Shown in pieces: positions 8,318 through 17,311 of a stretch of DNA of 58,347 nucleotides. The translations under genes and the position numbers were made by a program. Source of the DNA: an uncultured Clostridia bacterium (lineage in GTDB: Bacteria > Bacillota > Clostridia > Oscillospirales > Ruminococcaceae); contig CANRIA010000013.1 in the NCBI GenBank assembly GCA_947630555.1, positions 1 to 58,347 of the forward strand, read 5' to 3'. A model generated the notes under the pieces. That model was not told the DNA's origin. It ran no database searches and worked only from the letters and a program-made list of their open reading frames with translations. Position 1 is the stretch's first letter. Every line of letters starts with the position of its first letter.

Positions 8318-9556
8318 TTATCCTCCGTTATTTTTAATGCTTTCGGCGCAGGCATACGCCGTTGAAAACGCTGTTTGCAGGTTAAAGCCGCCTGTATAGG
8401 CATCAACATCAAGCACCTCGCCGATAAAGTAAACGCCCTCACACAGCTTTGACTGCATGGTTTTGGGGTCTATTTCTTTAACGTTTACACCGCCCCTTGT
8501 GATTATAGCTTCTTCTATCGGTCGAAAGCCGTCGATATAAAGTCTGAAACATTTTAAAAGGTCAACAAGGCGCGCTCGCTGCTCTTTGGTGACGGAATTT
8601 ACCTTGGTTTCGGGCGGTATGCCGCTGCGTTTTATTATGATCGGTATCATCGAAGACGGCAGCAGCCTGCCGAGAGAATTTGCAATATCGCGGTTTTTCT
8701 CCTGCGAAAAGTCGCGCAGTATACGCGCATCAAGCTGCTCTTTTGAAAGGGCGGGCTTTAAGTCAATATCGGCGCAGTATCGGTCTTTTTCCATAGTTTG
8801 TATATGCGAACTTGCCGACAGTGTTAAAGGCCCCGAAATACCGAAATGAGTAAAGAGCATCTCGCCCATTTCTTTATAAAGCGCTTTGTTCTTTTTAATA
8901 TCTGTAAGCGTTAAAGTGACATTTTTAAGAGAAAGCCCCATCATCTGCGCCGTCTCGCCGCCCTGTGTTACCAGCGGCACGAGCGCAGGGGAAACATCTG
9001 TAACGGTATGACCGAGCTTTTGCGCTAAAATATAACCGTCACCCGTAGAGCCTGTGGCAGGGTAGCTTTTGCCGCCCGTGGCTATTATAACATTCTGCGC
9101 AAAATGGGTATCTTTATCGGTAGTAACTATCTTTGTGCCGTCTTTCAAAGAAATATCTTTAACATTCTCTTTAAGCACGCGCACGCCCAGGCGTTTCATC
9201 TCGTGCTGCAAGGCGTTTACTATAGTGGCGGCTTTATCGCTTACCGGAAACACTCTATTGCCGCGCTCAGTTTTAAGCTCAACGCCGAGGTCTTCAAAAA
9301 ACTTCATTGTATCTTTCGGCGAGAAATTATGCAGCGCGCTGTACATAAATTTTGGGTTGCGCGGAATGTTTTTTATAACTGTATCTACATCGCAGTTGTT
9401 GGTGACGTTACATCTTCCCTTGCCTGTTATCATCATCTTTTTGCCTGTGGAAGGATTTTTCTCTAGCACCGTGCATTCAACGCCGCCGCGAGCGAGGCAC
9501 ACAGCGCAGAACATTCCTGCCGCACCGCCGCCGATTATCAAAGCTTTGCCGCTCAT
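8318..9556 (-). CDS. HI0933/BaiN-family FAD-dependent oxidoreductase
   Basis: 412 residues. An N-terminal dinucleotide-binding motif (IIGGGAAGMFCAVCLARGG) is followed by the family signature TGKGRCNVTN and the second FAD contact TGGKSYPATGSTGDGY. The C-terminal part ends with GEVLDVDAYTGGFNLQ, also diagnostic. Members are flavoproteins of mostly unknown physiological substrate; some act on bile-acid or flavin-type compounds, so no specific reaction is claimed. The start ATGA overlaps the TGA stop of the RpiR gene, indicating coupling. Confidence 0.9.
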   Translation of the reverse strand: MSGKALIIGGGAAGMFCAVCLARGGVECTVLEKNPSTGKKMMITGKGRCNVTNNCDVDTVIKNIPRNPKFMYSALHNFSPKDTMKFFEDLGVELKTERGNRVFPVSDKAATIVNALQHEMKRLGVRVLKENVKDISLKDGTKIVTTDKDTHFAQNVIIATGGKSYPATGSTGDGYILAQKLGHTVTDVSPALVPLVTQGGETAQMMGLSLKNVTLTLTDIKKNKALYKEMGEMLFTHFGISGPLTLSASSHIQTMEKDRYCADIDLKPALSKEQLDARILRDFSQEKNRDIANSLGRLLPSSMIPIIIKRSGIPPETKVNSVTKEQRARLVDLLKCFRLYIDGFRPIEEAIITRGGVNVKEIDPKTMQSKLCEGVYFIGEVLDVDAYTGGFNLQTAFSTAYACAESIKNNGG

Positions 9557-10440
9557 TTGCCGTTCTCGTCGCCGCTTTTGGCAGGCTCGTATACCTCAAA
9601 CTCGCGCCATATCTCCTCTAAGCGTTCTAAATTTCGGGTAACGGTATCGCTGCACCTTCTTGAAACGGCAACAATAAGCGCATTTATAACGCTCAGCGGC
9701 GCTACCAGCGAATCTACAAAAGAAGCCATATCGCTTTTTGCAAAAAGGTTATAATCAGAAAACTGTGTCAGCGGAGATGATGCGCAGTCGGTAATGGCTA
9801 CCACCCCTGCGCCGCGCGAATGTGCATAGCGAATAGCCTCTATGGTCTGTCTTGAATAGCGAGGGAACGAAATTGCGATAAGCACATCTTTTTCGTCAAT
9901 GCGCAAAATCTGCTCGAAAAGCTCGCTTCGTGTAGATGCGTGCACCAGCTTTACGCGCGGAAAGATAAGGTTGAAATAGTGGGTGAGAAACTGCGCCAGT
10001 GATGCGCTGCTCCTCGCGCCTATTATATATATGGTATGGCAGGTCGATATTCTGTCCACCGCCATGTTGAAGTCTTGTCTGTCGGTCTCGTCAAGGGTAT
10101 GGCGTATCTGCTCGATATCATGCTGCAAAACCGCGTCTAGTATATCGTCGTCGCCTATCTTGTCGGAGGCTATCTCGATCCTCTGCACCGATGTCAGCTT
10201 GCTTCGCATAAGATCCTGCAAGGCGGTCTGCAATTCGGGGTAGCCCTCAAAGCCCAGCTCGGAGGCAAACCTGACCACTGTGCTCTCGCTCACGCCCACC
10301 GTCTGACCGAATTTCAGCGCGGTCATGAACGCGGCTTTGTCGTAATGCTCTCTTATAAAGTCGGCTATTATTTTCTGACCTTTCGACATATCCGCGTACT
10401 TGTTGTCAATAAGCTCCAAAAGGTCGCTGCCTGTCTGCAT
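9553..10440 (-). CDS. MurR/RpiR-family transcriptional regulator
   Basis: 295 residues. The N-terminal HTH_6 helix-turn-helix (about 1-80, including QTVGVSESTVVRFASELGFEGY) is followed by a SIS sugar-phosphate isomerase-like sensor domain (about 110-245, with YIIGARSSASLAQFL and SFPRYSRQT). Such proteins sense phosphosugars and control sugar or amino-sugar genes. Its target is unclear because it sits inside a housekeeping operon with no sugar gene next to it; the cytoplasmic flavoprotein overlaps its end by 4 bases. Confidence 0.92.
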   Translation of the reverse strand: MQTGSDLLELIDNKYADMSKGQKIIADFIREHYDKAAFMTALKFGQTVGVSESTVVRFASELGFEGYPELQTALQDLMRSKLTSVQRIEIASDKIGDDDILDAVLQHDIEQIRHTLDETDRQDFNMAVDRISTCHTIYIIGARSSASLAQFLTHYFNLIFPRVKLVHASTRSELFEQILRIDEKDVLIAISFPRYSRQTIEAIRYAHSRGAGVVAITDCASSPLTQFSDYNLFAKSDMASFVDSLVAPLSVINALIVAVSRRCSDTVTRNLERLEEIWREFEVYEPAKSGDENGK

Positions 10441-10455
10441 TTTAAAGACTTCCTC

Positions 10456-10695
10456 TCACTTTTTTATAAGTCTGTCAGTTTTATGTTTAATGCTTTTTCT
10501 GCGTGCGGCGGTGGCTGCTTTATCATTTCTGGCCTCGCCGTCAAAACGCAGCATATCGCCCTCTCTGATAGTAGGCGGAAGCGCGGTTTTTTCAAGATAC
10601 AAAGCCTTGCCGCTTTGGCTTAAAAGCTTTACCTTGCCGCCGACTATCTCGGCTACAGAATATATTTTACTGCTCTGATTTTCCATAGTTTGCAT
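10456..10695 (-). CDS. DUF3006-like small protein
   Basis: About 79 residues from the ATG at 10693-10695 (alternative ATG at 10684-10686; the longer frame to 10746 lies inside the upstream gene). The pattern KIYSVAEIVGGKVKLL, then LPPTIREGDMLRF and a basic Arg/Lys tail, matches the DUF3006 family, a small beta-barrel-like protein of unknown role that is repeatedly found beside ComEC-like metallo-hydrolases, as here. It overlaps the end of that gene. Function unknown. Confidence 0.7.
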   Translation of the reverse strand: MQTMENQSSKIYSVAEIVGGKVKLLSQSGKALYLEKTALPPTIREGDMLRFDGEARNDKAATAARRKSIKHKTDRLIKK

Positions 10696-11629
10696 CTTCT
10701 TTTTCGCACCTGACTTCAATATTTTCGCCGTCTGTACGAATAACAACGCTGCCGTTTATATCGGTGCGGTATATATGCTTGCAATGCTCCCCCAGCCGCG
10801 AAAGTGCCGCCTTTGTCGGGTGACCGTAATCGTTGCCCACGCCGACTTCTATAACGGCATACTCGGCGCCGACTGCTCTTAGAAATTCCTCGCTGCAAGA
10901 GCCCGAAGAACCATGGTGTCCCACTTTAAGCACATCAGCCGAAATATCAAAACCGCTTTGCAGAATATTTTGCTCCTCGGCGGTTTCGGCATCACCCGTA
11001 AACAGAAAAGAAACGTTTTTATACTCGGCTTTAACGCACAGCGAATAGTCGTTCAGGCTTTCATATTCTTCATGAAAACTTTGCGGAAGTATATGTATCT
11101 CGCAGCCGCCAAGGTCTAAAGTTTCTTCTTTTGCGGTGTAGATCTGCGCGCCCAGCCTTTCGGCGGTATCTAAAAAATCTTCATAAACTGTATTTGTAGG
11201 GATAAGCTCATCGGGAATATCGGGCATTATAATCTTTTCGACCTTTACATACTCCAGAATATCGGCTGCACTGCCCATATGGTCGGTATGCTGATGCGAA
11301 ATTATCAGATATTTCAGGCTCTCTATCCCCTGCTGTGAGAGATACCCTTTCACTTTTGCTGCCATATCCTGCTCGCCACAGTCTATAAGGCACGCCTCGC
11401 CGTTGCATACTATAAGCTCGCAGTCGCCCTGACCTACATCTACAAAATGCACTGAAAGATCGTCGCTTACCGGCTTTTCTGAAAGTCTGAAAAATGCAGA
11501 CAGCTGGCTGCCCGTTATAACGCCAAAGTGCATAAGCGCCTGCATGGTGAGCACGGCAATTACGACTATAATACCTATTGCGGCATGAAGTTTATGCACG
11601 CCGCCGTGCTCGCAGCTTGTGCGTTTCAT
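10667..11629 (-). CDS. ComEC-like metallo-beta-lactamase-fold hydrolase, membrane anchored
   Basis: 320 residues. A single N-terminal membrane segment (AAIGIIVVIAVLTMQALM) places the catalytic domain outside the membrane. The domain begins HFVDVGQGDCELI and has the metal-binding SHQHTDHMG motif, FTGDAE and VGHHGSSGS, as in the C-terminal hydrolase of the competence protein ComEC. There is no ComEC channel domain, so this is the stand-alone hydrolase type (probably a nuclease or phosphodiesterase). The ATGA start at 11629 overlaps the TGA stop of ftsK; the frame could open upstream at 11656 but that would be inside ftsK. Followed directly by the DUF3006 gene. Confidence 0.88.
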   Translation of the reverse strand: MKRTSCEHGGVHKLHAAIGIIVVIAVLTMQALMHFGVITGSQLSAFFRLSEKPVSDDLSVHFVDVGQGDCELIVCNGEACLIDCGEQDMAAKVKGYLSQQGIESLKYLIISHQHTDHMGSAADILEYVKVEKIIMPDIPDELIPTNTVYEDFLDTAERLGAQIYTAKEETLDLGGCEIHILPQSFHEEYESLNDYSLCVKAEYKNVSFLFTGDAETAEEQNILQSGFDISADVLKVGHHGSSGSCSEEFLRAVGAEYAVIEVGVGNDYGHPTKAALSRLGEHCKHIYRTDINGSVVIRTDGENIEVRCEKEDANYGKSEQ

Positions 11630-14211
11630 TCGCGCATTGCCTCGCGTTCCTGCCACTGCGAGAGGGTCATTTTTACCTCACGCGGCTTTGCGCCAACGGC
11701 AGGGCCTACTATTCCCATAGTTTCCATAGTGTCCATTATTCGTGCGGCTCTTGCATAGCCTAGGTTCAGCTTTCTCTGCAAGAAAGATGTTGAAGCCTGC
11801 TGGTTTTCTACCACGACTTTTATTGCCGCTTCAAGCATATCGTCGCTCTTGGAAGAATCAATATCAAAGTCAGCCTGCGGTTTTTCGCCCTTGGGAACGG
11901 GGATATTCTTTTCTATGCCGTCAAGCACTTCTTCATCATAAGTTGCGGTCTGCTGATTTTTAAGAAACTTAACGACCGCTTTTACTTCGGAGGTGCTGAC
12001 ATAGCTGCCCTGTATTCTCTTGGGTTTATCAAGACCCACGGGTTTAAATAGCAGGTCGCCGTTGCCGAGAAGCTTTTCAGCGCCGCCCTCGTCAAGAATG
12101 ATTCGTGAATCGGTATTATTTGAAACTTTGAGCGCGACTCTCGACGGCATATTCGCCTTGATAAGACCCGTAACCACGTCTACACGCGGCGACTGCGTTG
12201 CAATTATAAGGTGCATACCTGCGGCTCTTGCAAGCTGCGCTATACGGCAAATAGAATCTTCTACCTCGCGCGCGGCTGCCATCATAAGGTCGGCAAGCTC
12301 GTCTATAACTATAACGATATGCGGAAGTTTTTCCATGCCTTCGGTCTGCGCGGCAAGATTGTTATAATCGTTGAACTCACGCACAGAATTATCGCTGAAA
12401 AGGCTGTATCTTCTTGTCATTTCTGTGACTGCCCAGCCCAGCGCGCCTGCCGCTTTTCTCGGCTCTGTAATAACGGGCGCGATAAGGTGCGGTATGCCGT
12501 TATATATAGGAAATTCGACCTGTTTTGGGTCTATAAGCATAAGCTTTACTTCATCTGAAGTGGCACGGTAGAGTATGTTCATTATAATAGAGTTTGTGAA
12601 CACCGACTTACCCGAGCCCGTAGTGCCTGCTATGAGCAGATGCGGCATTTTGCGTATATCGCCCATAACAATGCTGCCCTCGATATTCCTGCCGACTGCG
12701 AAGCACAGCTTGCCTTTTGCATTGCGGAATTCATCGCTGTCTATAAGTTCTTTTATCGAGACTGTTTCTCTTGTGGTGTTGGAAAGCTCTATTCCCACAG
12801 CCTGTTTGCCAGGTATAGGCGCTTCAATTCTTACGCCCTCGGCGGCGAGGTTTAGGGCTATATCATCAGCAAGGTTTGTGATTTTTGATACTCTTACGCC
12901 TGCGGCAGGCTGCAATTCATACCTTGTAACCGAAGGCCCGCGGCTTATGCCTACCACTCTTGTAAGCACGCCGAAGCTTTTAAGCGTTTCAACAAGTGTT
13001 ACCGCGCGCTGCTGGCTCTCTGCATCTGTAGCTGAAGAATTTATCTTTTTATCGGCATCTTCCAAAAGAGATATAGGCGGCAGTTGCTGCGGTTTTTCGG
13101 CCTTTTTATTATCAAGGAAAGACGACTGACCGCTTGGCTCAAAAAACATTTCATCTTCATCATACATGGGTTCTTCGGTAGAGCGGTCTATAAGTTCCTG
13201 CATTTCCTTAGCCTGCTGCTCGATTGCTGAAAAATCGGGCTGTGTTATATCGTCGCTCGTGAGTGACGACTTGCCCTGCTTGCTGCCTTGTCTGGACTCG
13301 CGCAGCTTGTCCACCTCTTCAAAATAATCTTTCTTGGGTGGTTTAGGCCCGAAAGGTCTTGGCGGAAGCACAATATCAAGGTCTTCGGTCTTGTCAAGTT
13401 CATCTACAGATGTAAAGCCCTCGTATCCGATATCTTTCATGAATATATCGTCGCTCTCGTCGTCAAGGTCTTCGTTATAATATTTTGCAATATCTACGCG
13501 CTTTTTCTTGTTTTCTTCACGCGTTACTTTCTGCTCGGTCTTCGGCTGTTCTTTTACTTGCGCGGCACGTTCACTGCGCTCGGCGCTTTCTTCATTAAAT
13601 GCCTCATAAACAGCCTTAAACGGTTTTGAGATAAACCTCCACACCTGCGGCAATGTCCAGCCTGAAAGCATTATAAAGAAAAACATTGTCAGCAGTATTA
13701 TTATAATAGTAGCGCCGACACGCTTGAACACTTTCAGCAGCAGACCGCCGAAGATAATGCTCATAACGCCGCCGCCTTTTCTGTTCACGCCGTCCCTATA
13801 CAGACCTTTTATCATAAGTGTTGCGGTTTTGCCGTTAACACTGCCGACGGTGAGTATCTGAAAAAGTCCGCTGAAAAGCAGTATTACCAAAACGCCTTGT
13901 ATCAGCTTCATAATAACGTCGTTTCGCGTTTTTTCGGTGGCTATCATTATTGATATGTATATTACCAGCGGCGCATATATTATTGCAGAACTGCCGAACA
14001 TTCCCCATGTAAAGTCATGCAGAGTAGTCCAGAATCCTGCGCCTTTTATAAACGTTACAAAGACTGTGAGCACGCCGTAGAAAAACAGTATAAGCGACAG
14101 CATACGCCTTTTTTCGGCAGTAAAACCGACGTCTTCTGTCTTTTTAGCGGCAGCGGACTTTTTGCCCGAAGCTGACGAGCGCTGCGTTGCCGTTTTTTTC
14201 TGCTGAGCCAT
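11626..14211 (-). CDS. ftsK: DNA translocase FtsK/SpoIIIE
   Basis: 861 residues. Four or more membrane helices in residues 30-190 anchor it at the division septum, followed by an acidic, low-complexity linker (about 200-400) and the RecA-like motor with Walker A GTTGSGKS, Walker B IVIVIDELADLM and the QSPRVDVVTG segment. The C-terminal winged-helix gamma domain (about 790-855, LQRKLNLGYARAARIMDTME) reads DNA polarity sequences. It moves chromosome ends across the septum in division or sporulation. The neighbours TepA-like, YlzJ and UppP match the tepA-ylzJ-spoIIIE order known from Bacillus. Confidence 0.97.
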   Translation of the reverse strand: MAQQKKTATQRSSASGKKSAAAKKTEDVGFTAEKRRMLSLILFFYGVLTVFVTFIKGAGFWTTLHDFTWGMFGSSAIIYAPLVIYISIMIATEKTRNDVIMKLIQGVLVILLFSGLFQILTVGSVNGKTATLMIKGLYRDGVNRKGGGVMSIIFGGLLLKVFKRVGATIIIILLTMFFFIMLSGWTLPQVWRFISKPFKAVYEAFNEESAERSERAAQVKEQPKTEQKVTREENKKKRVDIAKYYNEDLDDESDDIFMKDIGYEGFTSVDELDKTEDLDIVLPPRPFGPKPPKKDYFEEVDKLRESRQGSKQGKSSLTSDDITQPDFSAIEQQAKEMQELIDRSTEEPMYDEDEMFFEPSGQSSFLDNKKAEKPQQLPPISLLEDADKKINSSATDAESQQRAVTLVETLKSFGVLTRVVGISRGPSVTRYELQPAAGVRVSKITNLADDIALNLAAEGVRIEAPIPGKQAVGIELSNTTRETVSIKELIDSDEFRNAKGKLCFAVGRNIEGSIVMGDIRKMPHLLIAGTTGSGKSVFTNSIIMNILYRATSDEVKLMLIDPKQVEFPIYNGIPHLIAPVITEPRKAAGALGWAVTEMTRRYSLFSDNSVREFNDYNNLAAQTEGMEKLPHIVIVIDELADLMMAAAREVEDSICRIAQLARAAGMHLIIATQSPRVDVVTGLIKANMPSRVALKVSNNTDSRIILDEGGAEKLLGNGDLLFKPVGLDKPKRIQGSYVSTSEVKAVVKFLKNQQTATYDEEVLDGIEKNIPVPKGEKPQADFDIDSSKSDDMLEAAIKVVVENQQASTSFLQRKLNLGYARAARIMDTMETMGIVGPAVGAKPREVKMTLSQWQEREAMRE

Positions 14212-14247
14212 TGCATCAGCCGTCCTTTCTTTTGTTATCTTTCTCTT

Positions 14248-15114
14248 TTATATATTTATTACCACGGGCGCGCCCGTTACGACTTCGTAAATTGAAACGC
14301 CTATTACTGCTAAGCCCAGCACAAGCGTATATATTGCGAAAATCTTGAATTTATTGCTCTTTAAAAGCCATGACACCATTTTTATAGACATAAGACCCAC
14401 GATAGCGGCTACTACAAAGCCTACCACGAGGCTCAACGGGTCAAACGAAACGTTTGATTTTACTGCATCTGCCGCTTCAAGCAGACCGCCGCCGAATATT
14501 GCAGGAATGCCAAGAATGAATGCATATCTTACCGCGGTATCTCTTGAAAATCCGCACAGCAGACCCGAAGATATTGTTGAGCCCGAACGCGACACGCCGG
14601 GCAGCAGTGCAACGCCCTGAAACGCGCCCACTACCAGAGAATCTTTTACCGTTATATCTTTAGGCACTTTCTTGCCGTTGCAAAACCTATCTGACAAAAA
14701 CAGAATAAGCGAGGTATACAGAAAGCAGAAGCCCTCGACCATTACGCTGCTGTCCTCGCTTACGCCCTCAAAAAAGTCTTTGAAGAAATAAAACGGTATC
14801 AGCACGGCGGTGGAAAATATAAGCATGAAGATGAGCCTGCGCTCGCCGTTCATTTCTTTCCACTTAAATCTGCCTTTGAAAATGTCTCTGATAAGTGCGC
14901 CGAGTTCTTTTATCAGCGCCCATATGGTATCGCGGAAGGCTATTATTACCGCCAGCAGTGTGCCCATATGCAAAAATACCGACAGCATAAGCGCGCCCTC
15001 GCCGCTTTTGCCTGTAAAGTGCTGATACAGCGACAGATGCCCCGAGCTGGAAACGGGCAGAAACTCAGTCAGCCCCTGTATTATCGCCTGCACTATAGTA
15101 TTAAGAATGTCCAT
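14248..15114 (-). CDS. uppP: Undecaprenyl-diphosphatase UppP (BacA)
   Basis: 288 residues, polytopic membrane protein that recycles the undecaprenyl carrier used for peptidoglycan and confers bacitracin tolerance. The diagnostic motifs GLTEFLPVSSSGHL near the N-terminus and PGVSRSGSTIS in the second half are intact, with about seven or eight hydrophobic helices. Start ATG at 15112-15114 with GAGAGGAG 7 bases upstream. It lies between ylzJ and ftsK in the same operon, an insertion relative to the Bacillus order. Confidence 0.96.
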   Translation of the reverse strand: MDILNTIVQAIIQGLTEFLPVSSSGHLSLYQHFTGKSGEGALMLSVFLHMGTLLAVIIAFRDTIWALIKELGALIRDIFKGRFKWKEMNGERRLIFMLIFSTAVLIPFYFFKDFFEGVSEDSSVMVEGFCFLYTSLILFLSDRFCNGKKVPKDITVKDSLVVGAFQGVALLPGVSRSGSTISSGLLCGFSRDTAVRYAFILGIPAIFGGGLLEAADAVKSNVSFDPLSLVVGFVVAAIVGLMSIKMVSWLLKSNKFKIFAIYTLVLGLAVIGVSIYEVVTGAPVVINI

Positions 15115-15145
15115 ATTCTGCTCCTCTCAATTGTCTATATATCTG

Positions 15146-15262
15146 TTATCTGCTTAGCAAGTCAAGATATTCGTAAGGGTCGGTAGAGAAAAAATCATCT
15201 GCCGCCTTTATATTATTATTTTCGCACAAAACATCTTCTAGTGAAATTATAGTATACAGCAT
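15146..15262 (-). CDS. YlzJ-like small protein
   Basis: A 38-residue frame beginning MLYTIISLEDVLCENNN, starting at the ATG at 15260-15262, one base after the stop of the ClpP-like gene (TGATATG). The N-terminal pattern (M-L-Y-T-I-x-S/P-x-E-x-V/I) is that of the YlzJ family, which in Bacillus sits between tepA and spoIIIE. Here it likewise sits between the TepA-like and UppP/FtsK genes. It is too short for most gene callers. Function unknown; the assignment rests on the start motif and on synteny. Confidence 0.75.
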   Translation of the reverse strand: MLYTIISLEDVLCENNNIKAADDFFSTDPYEYLDLLSR

Positions 15263-15263
15263 A

Positions 15264-15950
15264 TCAGTACACCTTCGGTTCGCTTTCAATAATGTGGTAG
15301 AGGCACTCTATTGCCTGCGAAAGACCGCCAAGTTCATCAATAAGCCCCTCTTTTACCGCATCTTTTCCGTCAAGCACTGTGCCTACGTCCATAACAAGCT
15401 CTCCGGTGGTCATCATAAGCTGGCGGAAGCGCTTTTCTGTAATGCGCGAATTTTCGGTGACAAAGCGCACTATTCTTTCCTGCATTTTATCAAAATATGA
15501 AAGCGTTTGCGGAATGCCCAGCAGTGTGCCGTTCATACGCACGGGGTGAATGGTCATTGTGGCTGTCGGCACTATAAACGAGCGTTTTGCACACACGCTG
15601 AGCGGCACGCCTATTGAATGTCCTCCGCCAACGACCAGCGAAACTGTCGGCGTTTTCATGCTTGCGACAAGTTCTGCTATCGCAAGCCCTGCCTCAACGT
15701 CGCCGCCGACGGTATTGAGTATTATCACGAGCCCCTCTATCGAAAGATCCTGCTCAATTGCAACCAGTGCAGGTATTATATGCTCGTATTTTGTGGTCTT
15801 ATTCTGCGGTGGGAGTATATAGTGCCCCTCGACCTGACCTATTATGCTAAGGCAGTGTATCAGGTGCTTTGCGTTGTGCGAGATGACCTCGCCTACAGAT
15901 TCAATGCGCTCTATATCCTCGTTTTCCTCGCAGGTGTTTTCTTTACACAT
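15264..15950 (-). CDS. ClpP-like serine peptidase of the TepA/YmfB type
   Basis: 228 residues from the ATG at 15948-15950, which has AAAGGGG 8 bases upstream; a second ATG at 15968 has no good site. Crotonase-like ClpP fold with [18 protein letters not shown], nucleophile Ser in [10 protein letters not shown] and His in [10 protein letters not shown]. TepA homologues were linked to enhanced protein export and degradation of signal peptides or small acid-soluble spore proteins. First gene of the operon running to rpsA. Confidence 0.88.
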   Translation of the reverse strand: MCKENTCEENEDIERIESVGEVISHNAKHLIHCLSIIGQVEGHYILPPQNKTTKYEHIIPALVAIEQDLSIEGLVIILNTVGGDVEAGLAIAELVASMKTPTVSLVVGGGHSIGVPLSVCAKRSFIVPTATMTIHPVRMNGTLLGIPQTLSYFDKMQERIVRFVTENSRITEKRFRQLMMTTGELVMDVGTVLDGKDAVKEGLIDELGGLSQAIECLYHIIESEPKVY

Positions 15951-16036
15951 TATATCGCCCCTTTTCATGGATTATTCTAACCTTTAAGGGCGAAAATATG
16001 CTCTTGGCAACTAGGTCTGCTATTACACCACCTTAT

Positions 16037-16064
16037 ATTATACCATAAAATGAAAAAAAGTCAA
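16037..16064 (-). promoter_or_regulatory. Sigma-A promoter of the tepA-ftsK-cmk-ispH operon
   Basis: Minus-strand -35 TTGACT and -10 TATAAT separated by 16 bases, with an extended -10 TGG before the -10. It lies about 90 bases upstream of the TepA-like start codon and just downstream of the terminator of the preceding operon. Confidence 0.75.
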
Positions 16065-16081
16065 GCAGTACAAAACAAAAA

Positions 16082-16102
16082 ACAGATGTGCAAAACATCT
16101 GT
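16082..16102 (-). terminator. Rho-independent terminator after the rluB operon
   Basis: Perfect 8-bp stem ACAGATGT/ACATCTGT with a 5-base loop, followed on the minus strand by TTTTTGTTTTG. It separates the scp-rluB operon from the tepA operon. Confidence 0.85.
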
Positions 16103-16116
16103 CTTTATTAAACTAT

Positions 16117-16497
16117 TCAAGAATTTTTGCAGTTTTTGCAGCCGTCAAGCATCTCGCTTATGCTTTCTATCTTCATATTTTCATCGGCAAGGTGCAGCTT
16201 TTTTACATCGGCAGAAAGTTTTTCGTCTTCAAGCGCAAACTCAGCCTTTTCTATACCTTTCATCATAGCTAAAAAAAGTATACTGCGGTAAATGCCGTCG
16301 GCAAGCATAAGGTCGTCATACTTTGCATAGCGAATGACTACCGCCATTTTGTCAAAGTCTATATAATACACGCCAAAGCCTGTTACCTTATCTTGTTCTG
16401 TAGCTTCGGCAACGCTTACGGTATCGCTTTCAATGCCGAGCCGATTTATAATATCGCTGTAATTCTCGATGTGTCTTGTCTGCAATATCTGTAACAT
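16117..16497 (-). CDS. Small protein of unknown function, weakly GNAT-like
   Basis: 126 residues beginning MLQILQTRHIENYSDI. It has a mixed alpha/beta pattern with central strands (VTGFGVYYID, MAVVIRYAKYD) reminiscent of a shortened GNAT fold, but no clear acetyl-CoA loop, and it ends with a CKNC pair. The start overlaps the stop of rluB by one base (TAATG), so it is translated with it. I do not recognise a named family. Confidence 0.6.
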   Translation of the reverse strand: MLQILQTRHIENYSDIINRLGIESDTVSVAEATEQDKVTGFGVYYIDFDKMAVVIRYAKYDDLMLADGIYRSILFLAMMKGIEKAEFALEDEKLSADVKKLHLADENMKIESISEMLDGCKNCKNS

Positions 16498-17246
16498 TAC
16501 CTTTTGCCTCCGTTTGATTTTTTCTGTGCCGCCGCTCTCAGCGCCCTGACCTCTTCCGAAGTAAGCTCACGGTAGCTGCCCGGCTTTAACATACCCAGCT
16601 TTACGGGGCCTATCGCGGTACGCTTGAGCCTTGCGACTTCCAGCCCGACCGCCTCGCACATTTTGCGTATCTGACGGTTCTTGCCCTCGCGTATCACCAT
16701 TAGCATGACCGCTCTGTCGGGCTCGTTGGTAAGCACTGTAACGGTGCACGGAAGCGTTCTGCCGCTGTCTATAACAACACCCTCGGAGAGCTTTACAACT
16801 ATTTCATCTGTAAGCATAGAGCGCACTGTTACCCTGTAAGTTTTAGTAACGTGGTTGGAAGGGTGCATTATCTCGTTGGCAAAGCTGCCGTCATTTGTCA
16901 AAAGCAGCAGCCCCTCTGACTGCTTATCCAGTCTGCCTATGGGGTAAACACGCGTACCGACATCTGCAACCAGATCGGTAACGCACTTGCGGTCAAGTTC
17001 GTCGCTGGCGGTGGTTATATAGCCGCGCGGTTTATGCAGCATTATGTAGACAAACTGCTTTTTGCGCTCGACATATATCCTTTCGCTGTCAACGGTTATC
17101 AGGTCTTTCATAGGGTCTGCCTTATCGCCGAGAGAACACGGTCTGCCGTTGACTTTTACTTTACCTGCCGCTATATACTCCTCTGCCTTTCTGCGCGAGC
17201 AATAGCCTGCATCTGAGATAATTTTCTGTATTCTTACCTTTTCCAT
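16497..17246 (-). CDS. rluB: RsuA/RluB-family pseudouridine synthase
   Basis: 249 residues. An S4 RNA-binding domain (1-60, QKIISDAGYCSRRKAEEYI) precedes the catalytic domain with the Asp in GRLDKQSEGLLLLTNDG and EGKNRQIRKMCEAVG. Modifies uridine in 23S rRNA helix 89 in characterised homologues. The scpA-scpB-(...)-dac-(...)-rluB order is conserved with Bacillus, supporting RluB over RsuA. Confidence 0.92.
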   Translation of the reverse strand: MEKVRIQKIISDAGYCSRRKAEEYIAAGKVKVNGRPCSLGDKADPMKDLITVDSERIYVERKKQFVYIMLHKPRGYITTASDELDRKCVTDLVADVGTRVYPIGRLDKQSEGLLLLTNDGSFANEIMHPSNHVTKTYRVTVRSMLTDEIVVKLSEGVVIDSGRTLPCTVTVLTNEPDRAVMLMVIREGKNRQIRKMCEAVGLEVARLKRTAIGPVKLGMLKPGSYRELTSEEVRALRAAAQKKSNGGKR

Positions 17247-17291
17247 GACTTTTTCCGTCCTTTCTCGCGTCCCCGCGATGTAAAATATGTA

Positions 17292-17310
17292 AGGGAAGTA
17301 TGACTTCCCT
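17292..17310 (-). terminator. Possible terminator/attenuator after dacF
   Basis: Stem AGGGAAGT/ACTTCCCT with a 3-base loop directly after the dacF stop on the minus strand, followed by TACATATTTTAC. The U run is weak, so read-through into rluB is likely. Confidence 0.5.
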
Positions 17311-17311
17311 G

